From Sphingobacterium spiritivorum (GTDB lineage Bacteria; Bacteroidota; Bacteroidia; Sphingobacteriales; Sphingobacteriaceae), in the NCBI RefSeq assembly GCF_016724845.1, contig NZ_CP068082.1, positions 5,022,001 through 5,086,000 of the forward strand: a stretch of 64,000 nt of DNA, written 5' to 3'. This document shows positions 1 through 9,662 of this stretch, one piece after another. Each line of letters opens with the position of its first letter. Within the stretch, counting starts at the first letter, position 1. A model generated the notes under the pieces. That model did no database searches. It had not been told where the DNA came from and saw only the letters and a list, made by a program, of their open reading frames with translations. A program made the position numbers and the translations under genes.

Positions 1-1071
1 ATTCTGTGTTTTCACCTGTCCTGCCGTAGACAAGTCTGTATTATTGTAATTTTTAAACTGTGGCAGCCCATTTGTATCAGTCTTAAAAGCGTTGACCAAG
101 TTTTGGCTCGGTTGGTGAAATCCGCAACATCCATATTCGCCGTTCATTGGATAGTTGAGCATAGCGCTCCAGTCCAGGCGGCCGAATTCAGTCCCGTCGT
201 TCAATGAATTTTGTACTGCAAAAATAGATTCCGGTCCATTCTCGTACTCGCATAAAAAGTTGAATGCAAAATCCTGGGACAGATCATAGCGCCCCTCCAG
301 CTCATTTACTAATTGCACCACCTCTTCTAATTTCTGTGTATTAATTCCAGTCACTTGATGCTGCTCACTTTGCTCATAGGCTGCATATAACAAGGCTTTT
401 GCCAGATACGCTTTAGCCATGTACCTATTTGCCCGGCCTTTCTGATTATTGTTATTTTCCGGCAATATGTCCGCTGCAAATCTAAATTCAGTTATAATCC
501 TGTTCCATTGCTCAGCGTTCGTATATTCACGGTTAGACACCGTTACATATGCTTCAGGAGCCAGCGTTTCATCTACAAAAGGTATATACTTAAAAAGTAA
601 TTTAAGCTCAAACATATAATGAGCCCGCAAAAAACGCATTTCGGCTTGTCGTATCTCTTTCATGGGATAACCGGTAGGATCCAATCCGTTAATCACCCGC
701 AGCGCATTATTCGCCCGGGATATAGCCACATATTGCCTGTACCATTTTTGATCCAGCCCCCCGACATCTACCCGCATTGATACAAATGTCTCGTACAAGT
801 TCCATTCTTCCATATCACCTGTACCTGCCCCTCCTTTATATGCATCACCACTTCTCAAGTCACCATAAGGCCACAGGCTATTAGTTTTATTATTATAATT
901 CTCATTTCCTAATGACGAATAGGCTGCTATTACCAGGTTCTCAGCTGCCTCAGCATTGTTAAGTTGATTCTCGCCCAATTGGCCCTTAGGATTGATATCC
1001 AGATAATCGCTACAGCCACTAAGCAGCAATAGAGATAATGCAATGTATACTATACTAGTCTTTTTTTTCAT
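1..1071 (-). CDS. SusD/RagB-family nutrient-binding outer-membrane lipoprotein (3' end outside window)
   Basis: This is the N-terminal 357 codons of a SusD homologue; the C-terminus lies beyond the left edge. The start is the ATG at 1069-1071, followed by a lipoprotein signal ending LLLLSGC with the lipid-acceptor Cys at residue 20 and the family-typical SDYLDINPKG. Helical TPR-like stretches typical of SusD follow, such as RQAEMRFLRAHYMFELK. SusD proteins sit on the cell surface as a lid on their SusC partner and capture oligosaccharide. The gene starts 13 bases after the SusC stop on the same strand, as expected for a co-transcribed SusC-SusD pair. The substrate is inferred from the neighbouring fructokinase to be fructan or fructose oligomers; the sequence alone does not prove this. 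Confidence 0.93.
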   Translation of the reverse strand, partial: MKKKTSIVYIALSLLLLSGCSDYLDINPKGQLGENQLNNAEAAENLVIAAYSSLGNENYNNKTNSLWPYGDLRSGDAYKGGAGTGDMEEWNLYETFVSMRVDVGGLDQKWYRQYVAISRANNALRVINGLDPTGYPMKEIRQAEMRFLRAHYMFELKLLFKYIPFVDETLAPEAYVTVSNREYTNAEQWNRIITEFRFAADILPENNNNQKGRANRYMAKAYLAKALLYAAYEQSEQHQVTGINTQKLEEVVQLVNELEGRYDLSQDFAFNFLCEYENGPESIFAVQNSLNDGTEFGRLDWSAMLNYPMNGEYGCCGFHQPSQNLVNAFKTDTNGLPQFKNYNNTDLSTAGQVKTQN

Positions 1072-1084
1072 GACAAGGTTACAA

Positions 1085-4000
1085 TTAAAATGAAACATTT
1101 ATACCGGCAGTGATAGAGAATGGAATCGGATATCCCGAGTTGGGAGTCTCCGGATCAACACCTGTATACTTATTATTCCCCCGGGTTTTCTTAAAGCTCA
1201 GTAGATTTTCCCCTAAGATATACAACCGAATCCCTTGGCTTTTAATTCGTTGCAAAGCCTTAGGTGATAAGCTATACCCCAGTTCCAGTGTCCTCAATTT
1301 GAAATACGAGGCACTCTCGACTACATAGCTTGAAAAGCGTTTCTCATTATTAAGATCATTAAAAGATAAAGCCGGAATATCAGATTGTGGATTTTGAGCA
1401 GACCAGGCATCTAATACCCGTGTTCCATAGTTTTCACCACCAAAAAAACTGATAAAGTCGGTATAGCCTTTAGCTGTATTATTGACCAATCCTCCATATA
1501 CCCCATTCCAGAACATGCTAAAGTCCCATTGCTTATACCCAACCGATAAATTGATACCGTAGATAAAATCGGGATCCGATATCCCCAACCAGGTCCGATC
1601 TTCATCCCCTATCCGGCCGTCTTGGTTGATATCCTTGTATCTGATACGTCCTAATCCCTTTCCGACCTGTTCGGCATGTGCAGAGACCTCCTCTTCTGTT
1701 TTGAAGAGACCATCCGCTACATAGCCAAACATGGAGTTAAGAGGCCTGTTGAGGATCGTTTGATCAACACCATTTCCGGGATAGGAATTGATAACATCTT
1801 CCGGTAGTTTGACGATTTTATTACGGTAGCCCGCTATATTTCCGGTAATAGAATATTTCCAGTCACTATGAGATGAAGCATATGAAAGCAAGACTTCATA
1901 ACCTTTATTTGACATGCTGGCTCCATTTACCCATCTGTTCCCTCCTTCACCTAAAGCAGCAATAAAAGGCGGAGATATAAGGATATCCTCAGTTTGCTTT
2001 TTGAAATAATCAAATGAACCCGTTAATTTTTGATTGAAAAAACCAAAGTCAATTCCAATATTGTGTTGGGTAGCCGACTCCCAGCGTAGATCGGGGTTAG
2101 CCTGTTGTACACGTCTATATCCCGAAGGCAATACACCTGTTCCCGCACCATTGATATCATAAGCCGTACCATTGTCCGGATCCCAGGTAGGATTGGTAGC
2201 ATAGCTGGCCTGATACATTCCGAATGATGCAAAATCACCGATTTCCTGATTCCCCACTTTACCCCATCCGTAGCGGATTTTCAGATCTGAAAGTACATCT
2301 GCCGATTTAAGAAAATCTTCCTGACTTACTCGCCAGCCCGCAGAAAAGGCTGGAAACCAACCAAATTGATTATTAACTCCAAACCGTGAAGAACCATCAT
2401 ATCTCGCAGTAGCAGAAAGCAAGTATTTATCTTTAAAGTTGTAATTAAATTTACCGAAGTAAGAAAGCAAGCGATAGGCTGTACCACTACCACTATTAGT
2501 CTGAATGCCCTCACCTGCGTCCAGATACATATAGTCCGGATCTTCAGATGCAAATTTTCGACGTCCTGCCTGTAAATTTTCAGCATAATAATCGATCATT
2601 TCCTGACCTATCAAAAAGTCAAAATGATGCTTTTGTCGCAAGGATAATTTATAGGTAAGGGTATTGTTCCATACATAGTTACCCCATCTGTTGCTCACAT
2701 TGCTCAAACTAGCTACATTTTCAGACATGAATCCGGAAACATAGGTTTTCTGCATATTCCTATCCCACAAAAAAGAATAATCCATTCCTAACATCGATCT
2801 GAATTTCAGATTTTCCATTAGTTTCACTTCCATGAACATATCTCCGAACAAACGCAACGTATTCCGATTGTTCTGCGCATTGTCAGCAATAAGCCTGACA
2901 GGATTCTGTCTGTCGCTCATCCCTGCTACCGGTCCTCCCCAACCAGTACCATCTACCGTATGTACAGGTATGATAGGTTGTATATTACGTGTACGATCCA
3001 ATATATTTCCAAGTATATCCTGCTTAATTTTAGTAACAGATAGGTTTTCGCCAATTTTTACACGATCATTTAACAGACTGAAGTCCGTATTCAAACGGCC
3101 TGATAAGCGTTCGAAATAAGTACCTCTTACCGTCCCTTGATTATCGAAATAATCTATGGCAAATATCGCCCGACTCATATCATTTCCTGTCATCAGACTT
3201 AGGTTATAATTTTGAACCAAAGCCGTCTGCCCAACTTCTTCCACCCAATCTGTATTTGCAGCACGCATAGTCTTGGCATCATCAATGTATTCAGGTATAA
3301 TAATTTCATCCAACCTCCACGTACCATCACTATTCTGTGTATCCTTAAATCGGTATACCCCGAAATTGGGATCCGTACCATCATTCCGCGCAGCCCGCCA
3401 CTGTACATAACCTCGCTGCTCTGTATCCAGCCAATCCAGTGACTTTGAATAATTTTTGATACCTGTCGATACACGTGCATCTATCCGGGGACCACCTTTC
3501 CCTCCCTTTTTGGTTGTGATGATGATTACCCCGTTAGCTGCACGAGATCCGTAAATACTTGATGAAGATGCGTCTTTCAGTATCTGGATTGACTCTATAT
3601 CGAGTCCGGATATTTCATTCATAGATTTGGTACTCGGCATTCCATCTATGATGTAAAGTGGACTATTATTGCCCAATGTACCAATACCGCGGATCAGCAC
3701 ATTCGCCGATCCGTCTGGTGAGCCGTTGGTCGTGATAAATGCCCCGGGTACTCTTCCCTGCAAACTTTTCATCACATTACCAGTCAATGGTGCATTGATT
3801 TCATCCATCTTTACAACTGCTACTGCTCCTGTAAGATCAGCCTTTCGCTGGGTCTGATAGCCCGTTACGACCACCTCTTCCAGTTCTTCCACCTCACTCA
3901 TTGTCACGATTATCGTGTGTTGATCTCCTACGGTGAGGAAGACTGTCTTCTTACCTACACGCGTGAAGCGTATCTGCGCCCCTTTGACAGTATTGATTTT

Positions 4001-4177
4001 AAAATTTCCGTTTTCATCACTAGCAGTCACATTTTGTGTTCCCATTACGGTGACCGTTACATCGGATAGCGGAAGTCCGTCCATATCCGAAATTTTCCCG
4101 GACAAGGGAATATCCTGAGCATACACGAACGAACACATGTATACAAAAAACAATAGTGTTAAGACTATTCCTCTCAT
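1085..4177 (-). CDS. SusC/RagA-family TonB-linked outer-membrane transporter
   Basis: This 1030-residue protein has a signal peptide ending near residue 20 (SFVYAQ), then a carboxypeptidase-regulatory-like domain (about 22-95, GKISDMDGLPLSDVTV). The linker EELEEVVVTGYQTQ leads into a TonB plug domain (about 105-225, with the SusC signature VLIRGIGTLGNNSPLYIIDG). The rest is a 22-strand barrel ending ITAGINVSF. It would import oligosaccharides across the outer membrane with TonB-supplied energy, together with the SusD encoded 13 bases downstream. Upstream, 77 bases separate it from the fructokinase, so all four minus-strand genes probably form one operon. Length and architecture are normal for SusC. 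Confidence 0.95.
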   Translation of the reverse strand: MRGIVLTLLFFVYMCSFVYAQDIPLSGKISDMDGLPLSDVTVTVMGTQNVTASDENGNFKINTVKGAQIRFTRVGKKTVFLTVGDQHTIIVTMSEVEELEEVVVTGYQTQRKADLTGAVAVVKMDEINAPLTGNVMKSLQGRVPGAFITTNGSPDGSANVLIRGIGTLGNNSPLYIIDGMPSTKSMNEISGLDIESIQILKDASSSSIYGSRAANGVIIITTKKGGKGGPRIDARVSTGIKNYSKSLDWLDTEQRGYVQWRAARNDGTDPNFGVYRFKDTQNSDGTWRLDEIIIPEYIDDAKTMRAANTDWVEEVGQTALVQNYNLSLMTGNDMSRAIFAIDYFDNQGTVRGTYFERLSGRLNTDFSLLNDRVKIGENLSVTKIKQDILGNILDRTRNIQPIIPVHTVDGTGWGGPVAGMSDRQNPVRLIADNAQNNRNTLRLFGDMFMEVKLMENLKFRSMLGMDYSFLWDRNMQKTYVSGFMSENVASLSNVSNRWGNYVWNNTLTYKLSLRQKHHFDFLIGQEMIDYYAENLQAGRRKFASEDPDYMYLDAGEGIQTNSGSGTAYRLLSYFGKFNYNFKDKYLLSATARYDGSSRFGVNNQFGWFPAFSAGWRVSQEDFLKSADVLSDLKIRYGWGKVGNQEIGDFASFGMYQASYATNPTWDPDNGTAYDINGAGTGVLPSGYRRVQQANPDLRWESATQHNIGIDFGFFNQKLTGSFDYFKKQTEDILISPPFIAALGEGGNRWVNGASMSNKGYEVLLSYASSHSDWKYSITGNIAGYRNKIVKLPEDVINSYPGNGVDQTILNRPLNSMFGYVADGLFKTEEEVSAHAEQVGKGLGRIRYKDINQDGRIGDEDRTWLGISDPDFIYGINLSVGYKQWDFSMFWNGVYGGLVNNTAKGYTDFISFFGGENYGTRVLDAWSAQNPQSDIPALSFNDLNNEKRFSSYVVESASYFKLRTLELGYSLSPKALQRIKSQGIRLYILGENLLSFKKTRGNNKYTGVDPETPNSGYPIPFSITAGINVSF

Positions 4178-4254
4178 AGTTTAGTAAATTTTATGCGTTT
4201 ATAATTGATTAAGTTGTTGCTTGTATTGTATAGCTTATTTAGCCTGAAAGAATC

Positions 4255-5187
4255 TCACCTCCCCAGATATTGTATCCATTCAAACCGGTTGATTGTACCC
4301 GAATCATAGTTTGGACAGGCACCTATACTTTGCGTAACAAAAGCACTCAATGTTGCTGCGAAACTCATGGTCTCTTCTATACTGATTTCGGTACTGTTAC
4401 GCATCCTTTTGGATAAAAAGGCTGCCAGAAAAGAATCTCCGCTTCCGATAGTATCTTTCACATCAACCAGATAAGCAGGGAAATGATACCTCATTGATCC
4501 TTGCCCTGCATGATATACAGCCCCTGCGGCTCCATACGTCACGATCACCTCCCCTATAGCATACTGTTGCATCAGTTTTTCAACCAATTGGCTGTCGCTA
4601 TCACTTCCCGGAAGTTTTAGCCACTCCGCAATGATACCCAACTCCTCTCTATTCATCTTCACCAGATCAGCATAACCCAATAGCTCCAGTACGCGTACTT
4701 CAGAATAAAACGGTGCCCTCAGGTTGACATCCATGACTCTGTATTTGGATACCTTCAAAAGATGCTTCAATGTATTATAGGAGATTTCGTGCCGGGAAGA
4801 GAGGCTTCCAAAAACCATAAAGTCTACTTTTTGGATAACTTCGAGATCAGACTCCTGTAGTTGAATATAATCCCATGCAACAGGGTACACTATCTCATAG
4901 TTTACCTCCTTGTGTTCATCGATACGTACCTCTACGATAGATGTTGCATGTACTTCATCCACTTGAAATAGTTTTGTAGGCACACCTAATGCACGACATA
5001 ACTTGATCAGTTCATCTCCATTCTTATCTTTCCCTATCCGTGTAAGCATACGCGTCTCTATACCCAGCTTATTGAGATGATAAGCGACATTCAAAGGAGC
5101 GCCTCCAAGTTTTTTTCCTGTCGGCAGGTTATCCCACAACACTTCACCAAAACAGATCCCTTTAATTGCTAACTGTTCTATTTTCAT
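4255..5187 (-). CDS. PfkB-family carbohydrate kinase, probable fructokinase
   Basis: This is a ribokinase/PfkB-fold sugar kinase of about 310 residues. The N-terminal glycine-rich substrate segment reads GKKLGGAPLNVAYHLNKLG, and the C-terminal PfkB signature DTIGSGDSFLAAFLS contains the catalytic-base Asp and the anion hole. The ATG at 5185-5187 lies just after the porter stop codon (5190-5192); a TTG two codons upstream would overlap that stop. Either start implies translational coupling to the sugar porter. Its pairing with a hexose porter, SusC/SusD and a hybrid regulator resembles the Bacteroides fructan locus, where the kinase phosphorylates cytoplasmic fructose. Fructose specificity is inferred from family and context. 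Confidence 0.88.
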   Translation of the reverse strand: MKIEQLAIKGICFGEVLWDNLPTGKKLGGAPLNVAYHLNKLGIETRMLTRIGKDKNGDELIKLCRALGVPTKLFQVDEVHATSIVEVRIDEHKEVNYEIVYPVAWDYIQLQESDLEVIQKVDFMVFGSLSSRHEISYNTLKHLLKVSKYRVMDVNLRAPFYSEVRVLELLGYADLVKMNREELGIIAEWLKLPGSDSDSQLVEKLMQQYAIGEVIVTYGAAGAVYHAGQGSMRYHFPAYLVDVKDTIGSGDSFLAAFLSKRMRNSTEISIEETMSFAATLSAFVTQSIGACPNYDSGTINRFEWIQYLGR

Positions 5188-5189
5188 AC

Positions 5190-6524
5190 TCAATGTAAAT
5201 TAATGGTCTGATCCATATTTTCTAAAGATGTTCCTTTGGTTTCAGGCATCATGCGGAGCACAAATACCAATTGCAAGACCATAAAGCCTGCAAAAATGAG
5301 AAAGGTATATCCTCCGCCCAAAAACTCTGTCAAAGCTGGAAAACAAAATGTAATCAAAGCTGCCATTACCCAATGAGTAAGGCTCCCTATAGTCTGCCCC
5401 TTTGCCCGAACCTCATTAGGAAATATCTCGGAAATAAACACCCAAATGACTGCCCCCTGTGAGAAGGCAAAAAATGCGATATACAGCATCAGATAAAAAG
5501 TAATGGAAAGCCCTTCCGTATGCCCTGAAAAAAAAGCGAATGATACCAATCCCAAAGCTAAGATCAGTCCTACAGAGCCGACCAGCATCAGCTTGCGCCG
5601 ACCTATGCGGTCGATAAAGTTTATAGCCAATAAGGTGAATATGAAATTGACAAGTCCTATTCCCACTGTGGAGAGCAGCGAACTTTGTGCTCCAAGACCT
5701 GACATTTCAAATATCCGAGGAGCGTAATATATAATAGCATTAATGCCCGACACCTGATTGAATACGGCAAATAATATGGCTAGCATCAAAGGTTTACGAT
5801 AGTGTCTGGAAAACAAAGATGCAGTGTCTTGTCCTGACAGCTGAGTGGCCTGGCGGTTGTCGAGAATACGCAGAACCTCTTCTTCATAATTATCTGCGTT
5901 TATTTTTTTCATAATAGATTCAGCCTCTTCGCGCTTGTCACTATGTAACAATAGCCACCTCGGACTCTCGGGAATGAAGAATATCAGGATAAAGAATAAT
6001 GCAGCAGGAAAAGCCTGTATTCCCAGCATCCACCGCCATGATTCTTCACCCCATTGACCAATGAGATAGTTGGATAGATAGGCGATCACAATACCGAGTA
6101 CCACATTGAATTGGAACAACCCAACCAGCTTGCCCCTTGATCTGGCAGGAGATATCTCTGTGATGTATATAGGGGCGGTGACAGAAGATACTCCTACCCC
6201 AATTCCTCCAAGGAAACGAAATATCATAAACAGAGACCAATCCTGAGCTATTGCAGTACCAAGGGCAGAGAAAAAGTATAGAAGTGCAACAGCAAACAAA
6301 GTATTTTTTCGGCCAAATCTATCGGAAGGTAAAGCCCCTAAAGCAGCTCCCACTACCGTGCCAATCAAAGCAATGGCCATCGTGAGTCCATGCTCGAATT
6401 CAGTCAGATTCCAAAATACCTGTACGGCCTTTTCTGCACCTGAAATGACTGCTGTATCAAATCCAAATAAAAAACCACCCAAGGCCACTACAAATGACCA
6501 GGCCAAAACCATGTTTTTGTTCAT
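5190..6524 (-). CDS. MFS sugar porter (GLUT/XylE type), probable fructose importer
   Basis: This is a 12-helix major facilitator of about 444 residues. Sugar-porter signatures are clear: GFLFGFDTAVISG in helix 1, DRFGRKN in the 2-3 loop, RFLGGIGVGVSS, PESPRWLL between the two halves, DRIGRRKLM in the second half, and PETKGTSLE at the C-terminus. The start is placed at the ATG of MNKNMVLAW (6522-6524); a longer frame to 6590 would add 22 residues not typical of the family. It would move monosaccharide across the inner membrane. The fructokinase begins immediately downstream. A matching -7 box lies about 25 bases upstream of the chosen start. Confidence 0.92.
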   Translation of the reverse strand: MNKNMVLAWSFVVALGGFLFGFDTAVISGAEKAVQVFWNLTEFEHGLTMAIALIGTVVGAALGALPSDRFGRKNTLFAVALLYFFSALGTAIAQDWSLFMIFRFLGGIGVGVSSVTAPIYITEISPARSRGKLVGLFQFNVVLGIVIAYLSNYLIGQWGEESWRWMLGIQAFPAALFFILIFFIPESPRWLLLHSDKREEAESIMKKINADNYEEEVLRILDNRQATQLSGQDTASLFSRHYRKPLMLAILFAVFNQVSGINAIIYYAPRIFEMSGLGAQSSLLSTVGIGLVNFIFTLLAINFIDRIGRRKLMLVGSVGLILALGLVSFAFFSGHTEGLSITFYLMLYIAFFAFSQGAVIWVFISEIFPNEVRAKGQTIGSLTHWVMAALITFCFPALTEFLGGGYTFLIFAGFMVLQLVFVLRMMPETKGTSLENMDQTINLH

Positions 6525-6821
6525 ATTACTTTTATAATTGATTAGTAACAAATTTAGATGGGCAGCAAGGTCATGTGTATAAAAATTCATAACAAAATGA
6601 ATAAAATTTGTTACACAGCAGAAAACAACTTCAACTAACTGATTATAAGTAAATTAAAATTTATTATAAAAGAATGAGTTCGTGATTATTGAACAAAAAA
6701 TTTCATTTCTGATTCATTTTTGCATTTGAATTTAATAGGGTATTTTTAACACTAAGTATATGACATTAATTGTCAAAAAGCAAAAAAATGTATATTGCCC
6801 TTCGTTTATCACAAATCAGTC
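6525..6821. promoter_or_regulatory. divergent control region between sugar porter operon and hybrid regulator
   Basis: This AT-rich gap separates the minus-strand operon from the plus-strand regulator. On the minus strand TAAATTTG (6549-6556) fits the Bacteroidota -7 box TAnnTTTG and would give a leader of under 25 bases for the porter start at 6524. I see no good -33 box at the usual spacing, which would fit dependence on an activator such as the divergent hybrid regulator. No regulator-binding motif could be defined from one copy. Confidence 0.35.
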
Positions 6822-9575
6822 ATGCCTAAAAGTTTAATATACCTGTTCATCCTGTCCATGTTATTATACATCTCCTGCCAGCGACAAGAGAGTAAGCGAA
6901 AGTATACAATTGCATTCTCTCAATGTATTGGGTCGGATTCCTGGAGACAAACCATGCTACAGGAAATGAAGCGTGAACTTAGTTTTCATCCGGAAGTAAC
7001 ATTTTTGTATTCCGATGCACAAGGTAACAGCCAACAACAGATTAAACAAATAGAGTCCTTCTTAAAGCAAGATATAGACTTACTGATCGTATCGCCCAAT
7101 GAGGCCGATCCGCTCACTCCTATTGTCAATTCCATTTACCAACACAATATTCCGGTCATCGTCACCGATCGAAAGACTTCCTCCAACTTATATAATGCTT
7201 ATGTAGGAGCAGACAACGTAGCTATTGGTAATTTGGCAGGTAAATATATAGGCAACATACTTAATGGCAAAGGCAACATAGCTCTAATAACCGGACTAAA
7301 AGGCACTTCAGCTTCTATGGAACGGGAGAAAGGATTAAGGGAATCCCTGAGAGATTTTCCTCGCATAAAGATCAGTACTGTATTAGAAGGGCAATGGGAT
7401 AGAGAAAAAGCACAAGCCATAGCACGTACTCATATTGAAGAGCTGGAAAGAAATGATCTTATCTTTGCCTTTAACGACCAGATGGCATTAGGATTACGGG
7501 AGAGCTTACAGCAACAAAATAAAGCACATAAAAAAACTATTATTGGTGTAGATGCCCTTCCCGGTCCGGGCAATGGTTTGGAGCAGATTACGAAGGGAAA
7601 TCTGCAGGCATCTATGCTCTACCCTACTGGTGGGGCTGAAGCAATACGCACAGCCATGGCTATACTTCTAAAGAGACCCTACCAGCGTGACAATCTGTTA
7701 GGCACACTGGTCATTGATAGCAGCAATGCAAATCTCATGGCATTACAATCTGAGAAAATTGAGCTTCAACAGGCTGATATTGATCGACAGCAAGTATTGA
7801 TGAGTGAACAGAGCAAGATCTACAATGATCAAAAGACCATTCTTAATGTTGTGATTATCAGCCTCGTCTTAGCTGTTGTATTTGGAGGATTATCCGTCAT
7901 TGTTATTAAGAGCAACTGGAACAAAAATAAACATCTGGAAAGCCAGAATACAGAAATTTTACAACAACAACAGCAACTCATTGAGATGAGCTTACAGGTC
8001 AAAGAGTCATCTGAAGCACGCAGTAATTTTTTTACTAATGTATCGCACGAGTTCAAGACACCACTGACTTTGATCCTGGCTCCCGTAGACGAGCTATTAA
8101 AAGAAAAAGGGATCTCTAAAGACAATAAAGAGCAACTTCAGCGCATCCAGCGAAGTGCACACAAACTACTCAAACTTGTAAGCGAATTGATTGATATTCA
8201 CAAGATATCCAAATCCAAAATTAAATTACAGTCTGCTTCCGTAAAAGTAGACCACTTTATGCACCAGATAATCACCTCCTTTAAACCGCTTTCTACCAAA
8301 CACAGAATATCACTTTCTTATACTAACAGAGCCCAAATCAAAGAACTTTGGTTTGACGAATATCTAATGGAGCAAGTGATGTCCAATTTATTGTCAAATG
8401 CCTTTAAGTTTACTGAAAAAAATGGAAAGATTGATATCATTCTAGAACGCAATACTTTTGGAGATCATGTGTATTTACGTATCATAGACAATGGTCGCGG
8501 CATTAGTCCTGAGCATCTGGATCATGTATTTGATCCTTTTTATCAGGTTGGGTATAGTCCTAATGGATCAGGAATAGGACTTTCCTATGTACAAGAGATC
8601 GTCACCCTTCACCATGGCCTGATTACTGTAAGCAGTAAAGTCAATGAAGGCTCCTGCTTTACAATACGTCTGCCAATAGGTCATGCACATCTCAAAGATG
8701 CCGAACGTCGACAAGCGGCTATACCTGCAGCTTCAATGAGTAATCAGACTTTGCTCATTGACAATGATAACCCCAGATTTATTGAGGAGGAAGTCAGTTT
8801 CATTTCAGGCAAACTGCCTAGCATACTTCTGATAGACGATCACGCTGACATTAGGCTATTTCTAAAAGAACTCTTAAAGTCTGAGTATAACATCTATACA
8901 GCAGATAACTATGATCGTGCTGTACAGTTAGCTATCAATAAACTTCCTGATTTGATTGTATGTGACGTAATGCTTCCATACAAAAGCGGAATAGATATAT
9001 TAAACCGTCTTAAGTTTGATGCACAGACCTCACATATCCCTATCGTACTCCTCACAGCCATAGATTCGGATGAAGGCAAGATTGCAGGACTCAAGGCCAT
9101 GGCAGATGCCTATTTGACAAAGCCATTCAGTGCTGATCATATAAAGGCGGTAATCGAAAACCTACTCTATCTCCGTAGAGAACTAAAGGAACGATATATC
9201 AGCGAAATCGAAATTGCGGCTGAGTTTGCTGACCGCAATCATTCAGAACAGGACAAACGCTTCCTGAATAATCTTTCGGCAATTGTAGAGACTCGTCTAT
9301 CCAACGCAAAGTTAAGTGTAGAAGATATCAGTACAGAACTCAATATGTCTCGAGTACAACTCTATCGAAAGGTGAAGACTCTGCTTCAATGCAGCATCAA
9401 CGAATATCTCTTGCAAAGAAGACTCAAAAAAGCCAAACATCTCATCCTCGAAGGATTTAACATTAATGAAATTGCTGAAAAGGTGGGTTTTTCATCTTCA
9501 GCCTATTTTACATCGACTTTTAAGAAACGTTTCGGAATGACTCCTACCAATTTCAAGAGAGAAAAAATTAAGTAA
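6822..9575 (+). CDS. hybrid two-component system regulator with periplasmic sugar-binding sensor domain
   Basis: This is a single-chain sensor and transcription factor of 917 residues. A membrane-targeting leader ends at Cys19 (LLYISC). A LacI/RbsB-type periplasmic binding domain follows (about 27-315, IAFSQCIGSDSWR, then DRKTSS and NAYVGADN), then a membrane helix near 339-361. The kinase core has HisKA NVSHEFKTPLT with the phospho-accepting His near 409, N-box NLLSNAFKF and G-boxes DNGRGIS and GSGIGLS. The receiver (about 664-780) has acidic IDDH, phospho-acceptor CDVML near 713 and KPF. An AraC DNA-binding domain ends the protein. The ATG at 6822 is preferred over the in-frame TTG at 6795 because it begins the leader. 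Bacteroides BT1754 has this rare fusion to a sugar-binding domain and senses fructose; it likely activates the divergent operon. Confidence 0.93.
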   Translation: MPKSLIYLFILSMLLYISCQRQESKRKYTIAFSQCIGSDSWRQTMLQEMKRELSFHPEVTFLYSDAQGNSQQQIKQIESFLKQDIDLLIVSPNEADPLTPIVNSIYQHNIPVIVTDRKTSSNLYNAYVGADNVAIGNLAGKYIGNILNGKGNIALITGLKGTSASMEREKGLRESLRDFPRIKISTVLEGQWDREKAQAIARTHIEELERNDLIFAFNDQMALGLRESLQQQNKAHKKTIIGVDALPGPGNGLEQITKGNLQASMLYPTGGAEAIRTAMAILLKRPYQRDNLLGTLVIDSSNANLMALQSEKIELQQADIDRQQVLMSEQSKIYNDQKTILNVVIISLVLAVVFGGLSVIVIKSNWNKNKHLESQNTEILQQQQQLIEMSLQVKESSEARSNFFTNVSHEFKTPLTLILAPVDELLKEKGISKDNKEQLQRIQRSAHKLLKLVSELIDIHKISKSKIKLQSASVKVDHFMHQIITSFKPLSTKHRISLSYTNRAQIKELWFDEYLMEQVMSNLLSNAFKFTEKNGKIDIILERNTFGDHVYLRIIDNGRGISPEHLDHVFDPFYQVGYSPNGSGIGLSYVQEIVTLHHGLITVSSKVNEGSCFTIRLPIGHAHLKDAERRQAAIPAASMSNQTLLIDNDNPRFIEEEVSFISGKLPSILLIDDHADIRLFLKELLKSEYNIYTADNYDRAVQLAINKLPDLIVCDVMLPYKSGIDILNRLKFDAQTSHIPIVLLTAIDSDEGKIAGLKAMADAYLTKPFSADHIKAVIENLLYLRRELKERYISEIEIAAEFADRNHSEQDKRFLNNLSAIVETRLSNAKLSVEDISTELNMSRVQLYRKVKTLLQCSINEYLLQRRLKKAKHLILEGFNINEIAEKVGFSSSAYFTSTFKKRFGMTPTNFKREKIK

Positions 9576-9662
9576 AAGCAGACTATCATGTAGTATAATA
9601 TAGATAGGTACATACTATCTGTTTTATTTGATGCATTAAATCATTTATGCTAAATTTAGCAT

